A stretch of 64,000 nt of DNA from Amycolatopsis jejuensis (lineage in GTDB: Bacteria; Actinomycetota; Actinomycetes; Mycobacteriales; Pseudonocardiaceae): assembly GCF_000717335.1 (NCBI RefSeq), contig NZ_JNYZ01000026.1:49887-113886 (forward strand), read 5' to 3'. Made by a program: the position numbers and the translations under genes. The notes beneath the pieces were generated by a model. That model was not told where the DNA came from. It ran no database searches and worked only from the letters and a program-made list of their open reading frames with translations. Shown here one piece after another: positions 34,342 to 43,679 of this stretch (the stretch's first letter is position 1; every line of letters starts with the position of its first letter).

Positions 34342-35541
34342 GTGACTGAGGATGTTCGCGCGCTTCTGGCTGACGCTTGCGCGTACTACCGCGACAGTCC
34401 CAGGGCGTCCGCATTGCTCGGCGAAGCGCTTGACCACCTCGACGAGCCGCTTCGCGTCGGCATCACCGGTGCTGCGGGTACCGGGAAGTCCACGCTCGCT
34501 GCGGCGCTTGGGGATTGGCCTACGCGAGCACTGCGCGACTTGGACTTCTTCGACGCACCAGCACCGTCCACGCTCACCGACGCGTCCGTACGGCTGCTAA
34601 GGCACCTGGAGCCAGACGAGTTGGCGGCGTTGCGTCCGACAGCTGCGTCAGCGTTCGCGCGACAGACTGCCGTCGACACGGTACTTGTACTTGCGCGCGC
34701 GGACGAGACTGGCGCGGGGCGGATCGACGCGCTGCTCACCGCGAAGCAGCTTGCGCGGCGCGCGTGGCGCGAAGACCCACTGTGCAGCGGTTTTCAAGGC
34801 GTGATTGCTGTGGCCGCGCAGCTTGCGTACGGAGCGCGCGCGTTCACTGATGACGAGTTCGAGCTTCTCGCCGCCTTCGCGGCTGTACCGCGCGAAGAAC
34901 TGGAGAGGTACCTGCTGTCTGTCGACGCGTTCACGGATCCGGCGTTTCCTGGTCCGGTGTCTGTTGAAACGAGACGGTCGCTCGTTGTGCGCTTCGGCTT
35001 GTTCGGGGTGAAGCTCGCGCTGACGTTGATTCGCACCGGCTGTGACAACCGTATGAAGCTGTCGACTGAACTGGTGCGGCGTAGCGGTCTCAGCGAGCTT
35101 CGCGACACTGTCGCCGGTTGCTTCGCTGCGCGTGCTGAAGCGTTGCGCGCACGGACTGCGATCATTCGGCTGGAGACTGTGTTGGCTGCCGAGCCTCGGC
35201 CGCACAGTGACCGGCTCGCGGCGCGCGTCGAGAGGTTTTCGGCTACTGCGCATGACTTCCGGGAGCTGCGGTTGATTGCCGACATCCGCGGAGGACGTAC
35301 GGCGTTGTCGGGGGATCCGGCAGAAGAAGCGGTGCGGCTGCTCGGCGCGGAGGGTACGGAGCCGGAGTCGCGGCTGGGGCTCGAGGTGGGGACTGATCCG
35401 CGTGAGGTGTACGACGCCGGGCTCGATGCGGTGTTGCGGTGGCGGCATGAGGCGGAACGTCCGGACCGTCCGGCGGCTGACCGCGCCGCGGCGCATGTGG
35501 TGGTGCGTAGCGCGGAAGGACTCCTGGCGCAGTTCGGTTGA
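34342..35541 (+). CDS. IniC-like small dynamin-related GTPase
   Basis: 399 aa from GTG 34342 (MTEDVRALLADACAYY), preferred because AGAGGGGG lies 8 nt upstream. The P-loop GAAGTGKST (43-51) is canonical. The usual DxxG switch II is not clear (DLDFFDAPAP in its place) and G4 is only ARAD. The remaining three quarters are helical. It is shorter than mycobacterial IniC, mainly in the G domain. The gene follows the IniA-like one by 54 nt. Since the first protein has a defective P-loop and this one an intact P-loop but poor switch motifs, they may work as a heteromeric pair. Confidence 0.75.
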   Translation: MTEDVRALLADACAYYRDSPRASALLGEALDHLDEPLRVGITGAAGTGKSTLAAALGDWPTRALRDLDFFDAPAPSTLTDASVRLLRHLEPDELAALRPTAASAFARQTAVDTVLVLARADETGAGRIDALLTAKQLARRAWREDPLCSGFQGVIAVAAQLAYGARAFTDDEFELLAAFAAVPREELERYLLSVDAFTDPAFPGPVSVETRRSLVVRFGLFGVKLALTLIRTGCDNRMKLSTELVRRSGLSELRDTVAGCFAARAEALRARTAIIRLETVLAAEPRPHSDRLAARVERFSATAHDFRELRLIADIRGGRTALSGDPAEEAVRLLGAEGTEPESRLGLEVGTDPREVYDAGLDAVLRWRHEAERPDRPAADRAAAHVVVRSAEGLLAQFG

Positions 35542-36001
35542 GGTGACCTTTGGTGCGGCCGGACGTGGTGCGGTCGGGTTGGTGGGCCGGACTGCTTTGC
35601 GGTTCGCGTTGGTCGGCTGGGTTTGTGGGGCGGCCGGGCTGCTTGTTGGTGGTTGGCGGCGTCGCCGGTGGCTCGGTCCTGCTTTGGCCGTGCTGGTTGA
35701 GCGTGGATTGGTTGGCCGGGACAGGTTGGTGTGATTTGGGTTCGGTAGGCCGGGTCGGCTGATACGGCGCGGGTTCGCTGGTTTGGTCGGCCGGGCCCGT
35801 TGGGGTCGGACGTGGTTGATTGGCGGCCGGTCTGGCTGTCAGGGCGGGTGGCTTGCGGGGGTTGTTCGTCCGGGTGGGCGGCGGTTCGGCGCGACGTCGG
35901 GTTGTTGTGACGGCTCGGATCAGCGGTGGTTGACGGCCTGTGAGTGGCAGCGCACCATAAAGCACTCGATGGAGCCATCGTCGGCTCGGAGGGAGCTCGC
36001 C
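35542..36001. other. GT-rich low-complexity intergenic stretch
   Basis: The 460 bp between the IniC-like gene and the acyl-CoA ligase are strongly strand-asymmetric, rich in GGT, GGCCGG and TTGG on the plus strand with vague repetition. Frames through it are compositional and unlike proteins. Near 35950-36000 the sequence becomes less biased, and GGAGGGAG precedes the ligase start. Confidence 0.5.
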
Positions 36002-37888
36002 ATGTCCGCGGAGGTAAGCACTCGATTCCGTCTTCTCGGTGATGTTCTTGCGCACTGGGCCGAGTATCGTGGTGATCAGCCGGCGATTACCTATCAAGAA
36101 ATAACCCGTACCTGGGCCGAGTTCGACGCACGTGTGCAGCGGCTGTCTGCAGCGCTCGCTGCTGCCGGAATCGGCCGGGGGGACCGGGTTGCGTTCCTCG
36201 ACAAGAATCATCCTGCCTGCGTGGAAGTCACGTTCGCGGCGGCCGCACTCGGAGCGGCCACGGCGATCGTCAACTGGCGGCTCTCCGGTGACGAGCTCGC
36301 GTATGTGCTGGACGATTCCGGTGCGCAGATTCTGTTCGTGGGTGCGGAAATGCTGCCTGCGGTGGAGCTGGGTCGGCTGCCGGCGGTGCGGGATGTGGTG
36401 GTGGTCGGTGGAGAGGAGGATCGGTTCGAGGCGTTCGTGGCTGGTGGGTCGCGGGAGTCTGGGGTGGATGGACGAACTGGGGTGGCCGGGGAGTCCGGAG
36501 TGGACGGACGAGCCGGGGTAGCCGGGGAGTCCGAGGTGGACGGACGAGCCGGGGTGGCCGGGGAGTCCGGAGCGGTCGGACGAGCCGGGGCGGTCGGGGA
36601 GTCCGGAGTGGTTGGACAAGCCGGGGTGGCCGGAGAGTCCGAAGTGGACGGACGAGCCGGAGCGGCAGACGCTGGAGAGGAGGCAGGTAGACAGTCTGGA
36701 GTGGATGGCGTCGAGAGGGCGGGTGGAGCGCTCGGGGCGGCTGGTGGGACTGGGGCGGTTGGAAAGACAGTTGATGGTGCAAGGGAAGAGGTGGTTGAAG
36801 ACGGCGGGGTGAGTGAGGACGACGGTGTGCTCGTCATGTACACCAGTGGTACCACCGGATTCCCGAAAGGGGCGGTGCTCACGCACAAGAGCGTGCTGGC
36901 GCATGGAGTTTCCGTGGGGACTGCGTTTCCGTTTCAGCCGGGGGACCGGAACCTGGTTGCGATGCCGCTGTTTCACGTCGGCGGGAGTTGTTACGCAGTC
37001 GTCGGGTTTCTCAGTGGGGCGCCGACGATTATGATTCGCGAGCCGGACGCGCCGTCGCTGTTTGCGGCGCTCGCGGCCGGTGCCACGCACGCTTTCCTGG
37101 TGCCTGCGGTGGTTGCGGCGATCGTGCAGGCCGGGGACAAGGCGATGGCTGCGTTCTCGCGGCTGCGGTACCTCGGTTACGGCGCATCGCCGATGCCGTT
37201 GCCGTTGCTGCGTACGGCATTGGCGGCCTGGCCGGACATGAACTTCGTGCAGGTGTACGGCATGACCGAGCTGTCCGGCGCGGTGACCACTTTGGACCCG
37301 GACGCGCACCGCGACCCGGTGCGGACCGAGCGCCTTGCGTCGGCTGGGACGCCGGTGCCGGGCGTCGAAGTGCGCATCGTCGACCCGGTCACGCTGGAGG
37401 ACGCGGCCACCGGCGAGGTGTGGATCCGCACTGACCAGCGTATGGCGGGCTACCTCGGCAAGCCTGAGGCGACCGCGGAAACCGTGATCGACGGCTGGGT
37501 ACGGACGGGCGACGTCGGGCGGCTCGACGACGGCGGCTTTCTCTTCCTCGAGGACCGGGTGAAGGATATGATCATCACCGGTGGGGAGAATGTGTATTCG
37601 CCTGAAGTGGAACGCGTGATTGCGGAGTTCCCCGGCGTGGGCGAGGTGGCTGTGATCGGTGTGCCCGACGACCGTTGGGGTGAGCAGGTCAAGGCTGTCG
37701 TCGCGCCGTTGTCGGGGGAGACCGTCGATGCGGGCAAGCTCGTCGAGTTCTGCCGCGAGCGGCTTGCGCACTACAAGTGCCCGCGCACCGTGGACGTGCT
37801 GGAAGCGTTGCCGCGCAACGCAACCGGCAAGATCCTCAAGCGCACACTGCGGGAACCGTACTGGCGGGATCGGGAGCGGAACGTCTGA
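36002..37888 (+). CDS. Acyl-CoA ligase (AMP-binding) with an internal repeat insertion
   Basis: 628 aa, about 110 longer than usual. ATG 36002 follows GGAGGGAG. Catalytic motifs are complete: the ATP loop MYTSGTTGFPKGAVLTH, YGMTELSGAV, GWVRTGDVGRLDDGGFLFLEDRVKDMIITGGENV, and the terminal lysine motif NATGKILKRTLR. Between the substrate-binding N-terminal part (..GGEEDRFEAFVAG) and the ATP loop lies an acidic Gly/Val/Asp/Ser-rich array from a 36-bp minisatellite. It probably extends a surface loop. Ligase activity on a fatty or aryl acid is likely; the substrate is not predictable. The gene stands alone. Confidence 0.9.
   Translation: MSAEVSTRFRLLGDVLAHWAEYRGDQPAITYQEITRTWAEFDARVQRLSAALAAAGIGRGDRVAFLDKNHPACVEVTFAAAALGAATAIVNWRLSGDELAYVLDDSGAQILFVGAEMLPAVELGRLPAVRDVVVVGGEEDRFEAFVAGGSRESGVDGRTGVAGESGVDGRAGVAGESEVDGRAGVAGESGAVGRAGAVGESGVVGQAGVAGESEVDGRAGAADAGEEAGRQSGVDGVERAGGALGAAGGTGAVGKTVDGAREEVVEDGGVSEDDGVLVMYTSGTTGFPKGAVLTHKSVLAHGVSVGTAFPFQPGDRNLVAMPLFHVGGSCYAVVGFLSGAPTIMIREPDAPSLFAALAAGATHAFLVPAVVAAIVQAGDKAMAAFSRLRYLGYGASPMPLPLLRTALAAWPDMNFVQVYGMTELSGAVTTLDPDAHRDPVRTERLASAGTPVPGVEVRIVDPVTLEDAATGEVWIRTDQRMAGYLGKPEATAETVIDGWVRTGDVGRLDDGGFLFLEDRVKDMIITGGENVYSPEVERVIAEFPGVGEVAVIGVPDDRWGEQVKAVVAPLSGETVDAGKLVEFCRERLAHYKCPRTVDVLEALPRNATGKILKRTLREPYWRDRERNV
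36455..36670 (+). repeat. Six tandem 36-bp units inside the acyl-CoA ligase gene
   Basis: The units start at 36455, 36491, 36527, 36563, 36599 and 36635, each beginning GAGTC. Each encodes 12 aa of the type ESGVDGRAGVAG. Similarity between units is high, so the expansion is recent. Being a multiple of three, it preserves the frame. Related but degraded sequence continues to about 36800. Confidence 0.92.
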
Positions 37889-37954
37889 TCTTTGCGGCCA
37901 ATGAGTAGGGCTGCGAGGTGTTGTCCGTGCCCGCGGTCGGACATGTTCGGCGAG

Positions 37955-38160
37955 GTGAACGTCGGACGGTTGTGTCGGGAACTCGATGTCACAAGCGGGC
38001 CGGTTCTACCGCCATTTCGGTGGGCGGCCGGGATTCGTTGACGGCCTGCTCCGGGCACAGGGCGCAACGGCAGGTTCGCATGCTGGCTGACGGCTGCTTT
38101 GGTCTGCAGGGCTGGTGGCCGAGGTCGCTGCGCTCATGGACGTCACGATCGGTCAGGCGT
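37955..38160 (+). pseudogene. Decayed TetR-family regulator fragment
   Basis: In frame from 37955: VNVGRLCRELDVTSG; after one extra C at 38000, RFYRHFGGRPGFVDGLLR; then a stop near 38090 and, in another frame, GLVAEVAALMDVTIGQA. Together these match a TetR helix-turn-helix (ELDVTSGxFYRHFGxRxGFVDxLL) and a following helix. The gene is broken by a 1-nt insertion and further loss. No functional product is expected. The remaining DNA to 38400 has no gene. Confidence 0.6.
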
Positions 38161-38400
38161 AGGAGGCCGGGGTGGCCATTTGCGCATGGTTGGTGAACGA
38201 CGAAACAGTTTGTGCTGCCCGGAAATGGGTCGATGACGCTCGTGTGCTGGGATGTTGGCGGACGCTGACGTCGTTGGGCGGGTGGTGCTGGTCGGGCATC
38301 AGCAGTTGCTGGGCGCAGGCTGCGGTGATGGCGAGAGTGGGGCTCGAACCTCGACCAGCAGCCACTGAAGCGGAGCTATCAAAGACCCTGCAAAACCAGC

Positions 38401-38700
38401 CAGTCAAGCGTTGCCCAGACCTGCCAATTCGGGTGCTCGACACCCGCCGATTCGGGCGTTGTCCAACACCCGCCGACTCGGGTGTTTCTCGACACTCGCC
38501 ACCTTGGGCGTGCTTCAAACCCACCGACTCAGCCGTTGCCCACACCCGGCAACTCAGCCGTTGCCCGAACGTGCAACTCAGGCGCCCAACACCCGCCAAC
38601 TCGCGCGTTGCTCCACACCGCAGACTCGGGCGTTGCCCACAACCCGCGACTCACGCGGAACCGCGATACCTGCGGCTCACGCGGAACCCCAAAGCCGCGA
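38401..38700. repeat. Degenerate ~25-bp tandem array downstream of the PPOX gene
   Basis: About ten to eleven imperfect copies of a unit resembling GCGTTGCCCACACCCGCCAA plus CTCGG. The unit strongly resembles 38863-38886, which encodes the last residues and stop (GRVLGNA-stop) of the PPOX gene on the minus strand. The array therefore looks like a serial amplification of that gene's 3' end. It is not a CRISPR: there are no regular unique spacers. Confidence 0.75.
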
Positions 38701-38861
38701 GCTCGGGTATGGCCCGGCGCTCGTGGGACGGTCGGTGTCAGCTCGGGTATGGCCCGGCGCTCGTGGGACGGTCAGTGTCAGCTCGGGTATGGCCCGGCGC
38801 CCGTGCGACGGTCAGCGTCAGCTCGGGTATGGCCCGGCGCCCGTCCGACGGGTCAGAGCCG
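38701..38861. repeat. Four tandem 40-bp units next to the PPOX gene
   Basis: The units start at 38701, 38741, 38781 and 38821, each beginning GCTCGGGTATGGCCCGGCGC and ending in a GTCA-type sequence. Units 1 and 2 differ by one base; unit 4 is a base longer and decays into the PPOX stop region. This array is younger than the 25-bp array to its left. Confidence 0.93.
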
Positions 38862-38863
38862 AC

Positions 38864-39250
38864 TCAAGCGTTGCCCAACACCCGCCCCACGGTCAGCTCC
38901 AGTACCACCCGCTCCGGATTGACGCGCGGTTGGCGGTACCGGCGCGCGTAGCGTTCCTCCGCGTCGCGGACTGACGCTGGGTCGTCGCAGAAGTGGATGC
39001 GGCCCTCCAGCGTCGACCACGTCCTGCCTTCGAACTGGCATACCGCTGCGGCCAGGCCTGCCTCGCCGGCGGTGCGGGTCAGGCGGGCCTTGTACGAGGT
39101 CCCCGAGGTGATCACGCGGGCGATGCCCTGTTCGAAGTCGACCGTGACGCCCACTGTGACCACGTGTGGGGTGCCGTCCGGGCGGACTGTCGTCAGTGAT
39201 GCCAGGCGGCGTTCTGTCCAGAACTGCTGTACGCCGGGGGCGAATGTCAT
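38864..39250 (-). CDS. PPOX-class (F420-type) oxidoreductase
   Basis: 128 aa. The split beta-barrel pattern of the pyridoxamine-oxidase-like superfamily is clear: FWTERRLASLTTVRPDGTPHVVTVGVTVDFEQG, RVITSGTSYKARLTR and GRTWSTLEGRIHFCDDP, then an ERYARRYRQPR segment. Actinobacterial members of this size commonly use F420 or FMN. The substrate is unknown. ATG 39250 is divergent from an amino-acid ABC operon and shares a palindromic intergenic region with it. The 3' end merges with a tandem repeat array. Confidence 0.85.
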   Translation of the reverse strand: MTFAPGVQQFWTERRLASLTTVRPDGTPHVVTVGVTVDFEQGIARVITSGTSYKARLTRTAGEAGLAAAVCQFEGRTWSTLEGRIHFCDDPASVRDAEERYARRYRQPRVNPERVVLELTVGRVLGNA

Positions 39251-39252
39251 GT

Positions 39253-39322
39253 CCGGGACGCTAGACGAGACAGAATTTCAACTGTCAGTTGACCTCTTTC
39301 ACCACCAGTTGTAGCGTCCCGG
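39253..39322. promoter_or_regulatory. Nested palindromes in the divergent PPOX / ABC-operon promoter region
   Basis: TCAACTGTCAGTTGA (39278-39292) is a perfect 15-bp palindrome. Around it CCGGGACGCTA (39253-39263) and TAGCGTCCCGG (39312-39322) form perfect 11-bp arms. The arrangement between two divergent starts suggests a repressor operator. No regulator gene adjoins except the HTH-bearing fusion at the end of the ABC operon. Confidence 0.6.
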
Positions 39323-39347
39323 TCACTACGACGTTCTGGAGGTCCGC

Positions 39348-40292
39348 ATGCCGTCTCTGCGTCCCCGTGCCTGGCTGGTTGCGTTGCTGGGCGGAGTGCT
39401 CGTCGCGGCGTGTGGGGGTGGGCCGGACGGGGCCGGTGGGCAACCGCAGCAACCGCAGCAAGGTGCGATTCCGGACAACAATGCCCTGATCAGCGCGGTC
39501 AAGGCCGACCCGCAGCTGGCGGCCGCGCTGCCGACGGCGGTTGCGCAGGCCAAGACGTTGCGGCTCGCGTCCAACATCCAATCCGCGCCGAACAACTTCT
39601 ACGCGGCCGACGGCAAGACCCCGATCGGCTACGAGGTCGACCTGGTGAAAGCGGCTGCGGCGAAGCTCGGCGTCACCGTCACCTACCAGGACCTCGCGTT
39701 CGGCTCGCTGATCACCAGCCTCCAGTCCGGCCGCGTCGACCTGACCATGGCCGCCATGAACGACACCAAGGAGCGCCAGCAGCAGATCGACTTCGTCGAC
39801 TACTTCTCCTCCGGGATCACGATCATGATCCGCAAGGGCAACCCGGATGGGATCACCGGGCCGGATACGTTGTGCGGCAAGAATGTCGCCGTCGTGCAGG
39901 GGACGAGTCACCAGAAGTTCGCCGCCGCGCAGAGTGCGAAATGCACGCAGGCGGGCAAGCCCGCGGTCACCGTCACCGCGACCGACAGCGACAACCAGAA
40001 CCAGAACCAACTGCGCACCAACCGCGTCGCGGCGATTCTCAACGACCTGCCGAGTGCCGTCTACATCTCGCGCACCGCAGGTGAGGGCAAGTTTTTCGAG
40101 GTCGTACCTGGTCAGCCGATCGAAGGCGGGCCGTACGGGATGGGCTTCAACAAGGACAACGCGAAGCTGCGGGACGCGGTGAAGCAGGCGTTGCAGGCGC
40201 TGATCGCGGACGGCACGTACGGCAAGATCCTGCAGTCCTGGGGCGTCGAGCAGGGTGCGGTGAAGGAGGCGGCCGTCAATGGCGGAAGCTGA
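39348..40292 (+). CDS. Polar-amino-acid ABC transporter substrate-binding lipoprotein
   Basis: 314 aa. The lipoprotein signal ends in VLVAACGGG, with Cys as the lipidated residue. The family 3 solute-binding fold follows: KTPIGYEVDLVKAAAAKLGVTVTYQDLAFGSLITSLQSGRVDLTMAAMNDTKERQQQIDF and later YLVQGTSH-like FGVVQGTSHQK segments. GGAGGT lies upstream of ATG 39348. It delivers an amino acid or derivative to the permease encoded by the overlapping next gene. Confidence 0.92.
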   Translation: MPSLRPRAWLVALLGGVLVAACGGGPDGAGGQPQQPQQGAIPDNNALISAVKADPQLAAALPTAVAQAKTLRLASNIQSAPNNFYAADGKTPIGYEVDLVKAAAAKLGVTVTYQDLAFGSLITSLQSGRVDLTMAAMNDTKERQQQIDFVDYFSSGITIMIRKGNPDGITGPDTLCGKNVAVVQGTSHQKFAAAQSAKCTQAGKPAVTVTATDSDNQNQNQLRTNRVAAILNDLPSAVYISRTAGEGKFFEVVPGQPIEGGPYGMGFNKDNAKLRDAVKQALQALIADGTYGKILQSWGVEQGAVKEAAVNGGS

Positions 40293-41172
40293 ACCGCTGC
40301 CGATCGTCCGGCTGAAGCACTGGGGCCGGTGGGTCAGCGCGGTGGTGATCGTCGCGCTGCTGGTGGCGATCGGGTTTGCGCTGGCCCAGGCGCAGATCGA
40401 GTGGGGCTCGGTACCTGATTTCGTGTTCTACCGCGTGATGGCGCTCGGCCTGCTGAACACCGTCGTGCTCGCGGTGATCGCGCAGGCGGTCGCGATCGCG
40501 CTCGGCATCCTGATCGCGTTGCTGCGGCTCAGCGCCAACCCGGTGGCGAAGTGGTTTGCCGCGGCGTACATCTGGCTCTTCCGCGGGCTTCCGGTGCTCC
40601 TGCAGATCCTGATCTGGTACAACCTCGCGCTGATCTTCCCGACCGTCTCGATCCCGCTGCCCTTCGGCGGCTACCTGGTGCACGAGCCGACGAACGTGCT
40701 GGTCAGCGCATTCACCGCGGCGTTGCTCGGGCTGGCGCTGAACGAAAGCGCGTACATGGCCGAGATCGTGCGTGCCGGGCTCACCAGCGTGGACTCCGGG
40801 CAGACCGAGGCGGCCAAATCCATCGGCATGACGCCGGGCGCGACGTTGCGCCGGGTGGTGCTGCCGCAGGCCATGCGCGTGATCATCCCGCCGACCGGCA
40901 ACGACTTCATCAACATGCTCAAGGGCACGTCGATGGCGTCGGTGATCGGCGTGACCGAGCTGATCCACGCGGCCAACAACATCTCGTCCAACAACCTGCT
41001 GGTGATGGAGACGCTGATCGCGGCGGCGATCTGGTACATGGTCGTGGTGACCGTGGCCGGCGTCGGCCAGCACTACCTCGAGCGCGCGTTCGGGGCAGCG
41101 GACCGGAGTCCGGCCGCGCGGGCCGGGAAGGCGCTCAAGGGGATGCCATTGGTGCGGGGTGCGCGTGTCTGA
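40279..41172 (+). CDS. Polar-amino-acid ABC transporter permease
   Basis: 297 aa, overlapping the binding-protein gene by 14 nt with AAGGAGG upstream. Several hydrophobic helices include [35 protein letters not shown] and [31 protein letters not shown], the last containing the EAA-type loop ([19 protein letters not shown]) that contacts the ATPase. It is probably a homodimeric channel. Its 3' end overlaps the ATPase gene. Confidence 0.93.
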   Translation: MAEAEPLPIVRLKHWGRWVSAVVIVALLVAIGFALAQAQIEWGSVPDFVFYRVMALGLLNTVVLAVIAQAVAIALGILIALLRLSANPVAKWFAAAYIWLFRGLPVLLQILIWYNLALIFPTVSIPLPFGGYLVHEPTNVLVSAFTAALLGLALNESAYMAEIVRAGLTSVDSGQTEAAKSIGMTPGATLRRVVLPQAMRVIIPPTGNDFINMLKGTSMASVIGVTELIHAANNISSNNLLVMETLIAAAIWYMVVVTVAGVGQHYLERAFGAADRSPAARAGKALKGMPLVRGARV

Positions 41173-41932
41173 ACCGCTGCTGAAAGCCGTCGGGGTAAGG
41201 AAAAGCTACGGTCACACCGAGGTGCTCAAGGGCATCGACCTGGAGGTCCGCAAGGGGCAGGTGGTGTGCCTGCTCGGGCCGTCCGGGGCAGGCAAGAGCA
41301 CGTTCCTGCGCTGCCTCAACCACCTCGAGACGATCGACGGCGGCCAAGTCTGGGTGGACGGCGAGCCGATCGGGTTCAAGCTGCGCGGCGGGAAGCTGTA
41401 CGAGCTGCGGGAGAAGGACGTCGCCCGGCAGCGGCGCGACATCGGGATGGTTTTCCAGCGGTTCAACCTGTTCGGGCATCGGACGGCGCTGGAGAACGTC
41501 GTCGAGGGACCGGTCCGGGTGCTCGGTCTCGATCCGGCGAAGGCCCGGCAGGAGGCGATGGACCTGCTCGACCGCGTCGGCCTCGCGGATCGCGCCGGGG
41601 CATATCCGGCGCAGCTGTCCGGCGGGCAGCAGCAGCGGGTCGCGATCGCGCGGTCGCTCGCGATGAAGCCGAAGCTGATGCTGTTCGACGAGCCGACGTC
41701 CGCGCTCGACCCGGAGCTGGTCGGGGAGGTGCTCGCGGTGATGGGTACGTTGGCCCGGGAAGGAATGACGATGGTGGTCGTGACGCACGAGATGAGCTTC
41801 GCCGCCGAGGCCGCGGACGAGGTCGTATTCCTCGCTGACGGTGCGGTCGTCGAAACCGGGCCGCCGGAACGCGTCCTCAAGGAACCGGACCACGAACGGA
41901 CCCGGCAGTTCCTCGCGCGAGTCCTCTCGTGA
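41159..41932 (+). CDS. Polar-amino-acid ABC transporter ATP-binding protein
   Basis: 257 aa from GTG 41159 (GTG 41165 is equally plausible). Walker [11 protein letters not shown] loop [10 protein letters not shown], signature LSGGQQQR, Walker [10 protein letters not shown], and the H loop [12 protein letters not shown] are all intact. The sequence is closest in style to GlnQ-type ATPases. Its stop overlaps the start of the aminotransferase-regulator fusion by 4 nt, so import and that enzyme are coupled. Confidence 0.94.
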   Translation: MRVSEPLLKAVGVRKSYGHTEVLKGIDLEVRKGQVVCLLGPSGAGKSTFLRCLNHLETIDGGQVWVDGEPIGFKLRGGKLYELREKDVARQRRDIGMVFQRFNLFGHRTALENVVEGPVRVLGLDPAKARQEAMDLLDRVGLADRAGAYPAQLSGGQQQRVAIARSLAMKPKLMLFDEPTSALDPELVGEVLAVMGTLAREGMTMVVVTHEMSFAAEAADEVVFLADGAVVETGPPERVLKEPDHERTRQFLARVLS

Positions 41933-43644
41933 CCCGGATTCCGCCCCGTTACCTGCTCCAGTTCGACGAACCCGCCGGTTACCTGGATTTCGCGCGGTTC
42001 GGGCCGCCGTCGCACGCGGTGCTCGACACCACCGCGCGGTTGCTGGAGGCCACTACGAAGGCCGGTCCGTCCACTGTGGACGAACTGATGCGGCAGGAGA
42101 TCCGCGCGAAGGCGGCGGCCGCGCGGTTGTGTGGCAGCGACACCGACCACACCGTGCTGCTGCCGCACACGAGTCTCGGGTTGTTCCAGGCGGCGTTCAA
42201 CAGCCACGGCGAGGTGCTGGTGTCAGCCGCGGAATTCCCGGCGAACACGTACCCGTGGGCGCGGGCCGAGCTGGCCGGGCGCGTCACAACAAGGTGGCTG
42301 ACCAGCGGTTACGTCACCGCTGATCGGGTTGCGGAGGCGCTCACGCCCGACACGACGGTGGTATCGGTGAGCGCGGTCGACTTCCGCACCGGCTACCGCG
42401 CGGACCTCGCCGCGTTGCGCGACGTCGTGGGTGACCGGCTGCTGGTCGTCGACGGCATTCAAGGCTTCGGCGTCACCGAAGCGCCGTGGGAGGTCGCCGA
42501 CGTGCTCGTGGTCGGCGGGCAGAAATGGCTGCGTGCGGGCTGGGGTACCGGGTTCGCCGTGCTGTCCGACCGGGCGCTGGAGCGGATGGACCCGATCCTG
42601 TCCGGCTGGACCGGCGCGCGCGACCCCGGCCTGTTCGACGACGAAGTCCACCCGGCCGACCCGACGGCGGCGAGCTGGTCGATCTCGAACCTCAGCCCGG
42701 TCACGTCCGGGGCGTTCGCGGCGGCGCTCGAGCTGGTCGAGGAAACCGGGGTCGCGGCGATCGCGGGCCGGATCGCCGAACGCGTCGGCGAGCTGGAGGA
42801 TGTCCTGCGCTCGGTGGGTGCGGAAATCGTGTCGGCGACCGAGCGACGGGCCGGAATCCTCGCGTTCACGCTGCCCGGACAGCCGGCCGAGCAGGTGGGC
42901 GCGGCGTTGATGTCGGCGGGGATTGCGGCGACGGTGCGGCCGGAACACGTCCGGTTGTCGCCGCACGCGTCCACGCCGGTGGCGGCGGCGGACCAGCTGC
43001 GGGAGGCGTTGACGAAGCCGCGTAAACCCGTCGCGATGGCCTCCGCGGTGACAGGTAAAGCAACGCTGCTCACCGCGCTGATCCCAGCAGTGGACGGGCT
43101 GGCCGCCATGCTCGGGCCGGGCAACGAGGTGCTGCTGCACGACCTTTCGCGGCTGCCGGATTCGATCGTCGCCGTCGCCGGGGACGACCTCACCGGCCGC
43201 ACCGTCGGCGGGCCGATGACGGACCTGCTGCTCGGTCTGGTCCGCCGCGGCACGACGCAGGACCTCACCAACTACCGCACACACAGCCCGGACGGTCGCG
43301 AGATCCGCTCGTCCACGTTGTTCCTGCGCGACCCCGAGGGGGTGGCGATCGGCTGCCTGTGCGTGAACAGCGAGCTGCGCGGTTCGGCGGAAACCGTCGA
43401 CGTGCGGCGCGAGGAGACGTTTTCCCCGGACGTCGACAGTCTCCAGCGGTTCCTCGCCGGACGCGCGATCGGGAAGGCGGGGATCCCGGTGGAGCTGATG
43501 AAGAAGCGGCACAAGTCGGCCGTGGTGCGTGAACTCGAAGAGGCGGGGTACTTCCTGATCAAGGATTCCGTGGACTACCTTGCCGGGCAGCTCGAGGTGA
43601 CGCGGTACACGATCTACAACTACCTGAACGAGATCCGTGCTTGA
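41929..43644 (+). CDS. Class V aminotransferase fused to a YheO/DauR-like PAS-HTH regulator
   Basis: 571 aa. Residues 1-365 form a PLP fold-type I class V aminotransferase/desulfurase-like domain, with D175 and Q178 in VVDGIQGF and the PLP lysine K199 in [11 protein letters not shown]. From about 370 comes a YheO-like PAS region ([60 protein letters not shown]). The end is a DauR-type HTH ([39 protein letters not shown]). DauR controls D-arginine use. An enzyme joined to its probable regulator, coupled to an amino-acid importer, suggests a metabolite-sensing catabolic switch. The substrate is unknown. Confidence 0.88.
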   Translation: MTRIPPRYLLQFDEPAGYLDFARFGPPSHAVLDTTARLLEATTKAGPSTVDELMRQEIRAKAAAARLCGSDTDHTVLLPHTSLGLFQAAFNSHGEVLVSAAEFPANTYPWARAELAGRVTTRWLTSGYVTADRVAEALTPDTTVVSVSAVDFRTGYRADLAALRDVVGDRLLVVDGIQGFGVTEAPWEVADVLVVGGQKWLRAGWGTGFAVLSDRALERMDPILSGWTGARDPGLFDDEVHPADPTAASWSISNLSPVTSGAFAAALELVEETGVAAIAGRIAERVGELEDVLRSVGAEIVSATERRAGILAFTLPGQPAEQVGAALMSAGIAATVRPEHVRLSPHASTPVAAADQLREALTKPRKPVAMASAVTGKATLLTALIPAVDGLAAMLGPGNEVLLHDLSRLPDSIVAVAGDDLTGRTVGGPMTDLLLGLVRRGTTQDLTNYRTHSPDGREIRSSTLFLRDPEGVAIGCLCVNSELRGSAETVDVRREETFSPDVDSLQRFLAGRAIGKAGIPVELMKKRHKSAVVRELEEAGYFLIKDSVDYLAGQLEVTRYTIYNYLNEIRA

Positions 43645-43679
43645 AGGAACTGGCTCCGCGGCATCGAGACAGGCACAGT

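Noticed and set aside
35243..37771. 842-codon antisense frame over the ligase and GT-rich spacer
   Set aside because: Compositional artefact; the plus strand encodes a complete acyl-CoA ligase with all motifs.
38701..38861. Possible CRISPR array (regular 40-bp repeats)
   Set aside because: The units are contiguous without unique spacers, and no cas gene is near. It is a plain tandem repeat.
38411..38974. Proteins read through the degenerate repeats left of the PPOX gene
   Set aside because: Three frames are all open because the repeat has few stops; none has a start context or domain.
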